Source: Argyresthia goedartella
Lineage: Eukaryota; Arthropoda; Insecta; Lepidoptera; Argyresthiidae
Length of the DNA stretch: 64,000 nt
Reading direction: 5' to 3'
Assembly: GCA_949825045.1 (NCBI GenBank)
Contig: OX463829.1
Span: forward strand, 3,720,001 to 3,784,000
The position numbers and the translations under genes were made by a program. Shown in pieces: positions 63,726 through 64,000 of this stretch; positions within the stretch are counted from its first letter, which is position 1; every line of letters begins with the position of its first letter. The notes under the pieces were generated by a model. That model made no database searches, was not told the DNA's origin, and saw only the letters and a program-made list of their open reading frames with translations.

Positions 63726-63763
63726 CTACATAGGCTTGAAGAGATGACCATTCCCCAGGGTAT

Positions 63764-63890
63764 ACCTCGCGCCACGAGTTATGAGCGGTGGCCTTGAATG
63801 CGCAGTAGTCACTTTTCAATACCTGTACATATGCGCAGTAGTTCCCGACAACGTCGCCCAGCGCTCTTTATTCGTGGCGCGATGTATAAA
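63764..63890. repeat. Inverted repeat with CGCGCCACGA arms
   Basis: ATACCTCGCGCCACGAG at 63761-63777 pairs with TTCGTGGCGCGATGTAT at 63871-63887. ATGCGCAGTAG occurs twice within the loop (63798 and 63831). The window ends 110 bp later. Confidence 0.6.
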
Positions 63891-64000
63891 GCACGATTGC
63901 TTTAACTTTGCTACGCAACACTTTTCTGTTTTAGTCACTGTGATCAAGTGATCAAGATGTCCTGCGAAATTTAAATTTGGCACAGAGGTGTATTATGAAG

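Overview
The window reads as AT-rich nuclear DNA of an insect, most likely a moth or butterfly (Lepidoptera). I infer this from spliced genes with GT-AG introns, tRNA-derived SINEs, several non-LTR reverse transcriptase (RT) families whose 3' tails look lepidopteran, a dispersed repeat that begins with 'AGGGTTCCGTACC' and ends near 'GCACTTGGCCGG', Helitron-like 'CTAATATTAT' ends, and many Tc1/mariner copies. There is no rRNA gene, true tRNA gene, operon or CRISPR array. Nearly everything recognisable is transposable-element sequence. The possible host-type genes are a DUF4806-type N-terminal exon (281-568), a THAP zinc-finger exon (17847-18064, minus) and a short terminal exon at 56682-57015.

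Layout. 0.1-1.1 kb: a convergent pair, a DUF4806-like exon (+) facing a transposase-like ORF (-) with one nonsense codon. 1.1-2.2 kb: a candidate piggyBac-type non-autonomous element. 2.9-9.5 kb: a minus-strand Ty3/gypsy element with 214-bp LTRs, a 4-bp target duplication, a PBS, a PPT and a small myristoylation/membrane ORF; a 3'-truncated non-LTR element lies in its pol. It landed in a perfect 34-bp palindrome. 9.5-14.3 kb: broken non-LTR RT pieces in both orientations and a mariner fragment. 14.3-19.1 kb: SINEs, an unusual double hairpin with a T-run, a THAP exon and an RT fragment. 19.3-20.95 kb: a spliced Crypton-type tyrosine recombinase whose 3' end is an inverted repeat that includes the stop codon. 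21-26.8 kb: repeat tails and a near full-length non-LTR element with intact ORF1 and broken ORF2.

27.7-29.5 kb: a short LTR element without pol. 30-33 kb: hairpin MITE and a TIR-bounded mariner pseudogene. 32.4-36.3 kb: RT pieces, inverted repeats and a large MITE. 38.4-42.3 kb: two foldback elements, each with the same palindromic MITE nested inside. 43-45.2 kb: a decayed gypsy/errantivirus-like pol plus env remnant, followed by a 14-unit, 63-bp minisatellite (45.4-46.3 kb). 48.9-56.6 kb: the youngest resident, a gypsy element with long LTRs that look identical, a tRNA-Lys-type PBS, a canonical -1 frameshift heptamer between gag and pol, and one further break at an A12 run. 57-64 kb: THAP remnant, two decayed Tc1/mariner-group transposases, MITE, SINEs and Helitron pieces.

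Functional picture: successive insertions rather than a co-operating gene set. The most interesting items are the Crypton with its palindromic terminus, the young gypsy element with its frameshift site and structured LTR repeats, the tandem same-loop hairpins at 17.6 kb, the frame-open 63-bp minisatellite, and the repeated nesting of one MITE in foldback elements. All homology calls come from reading motifs; no search was run.
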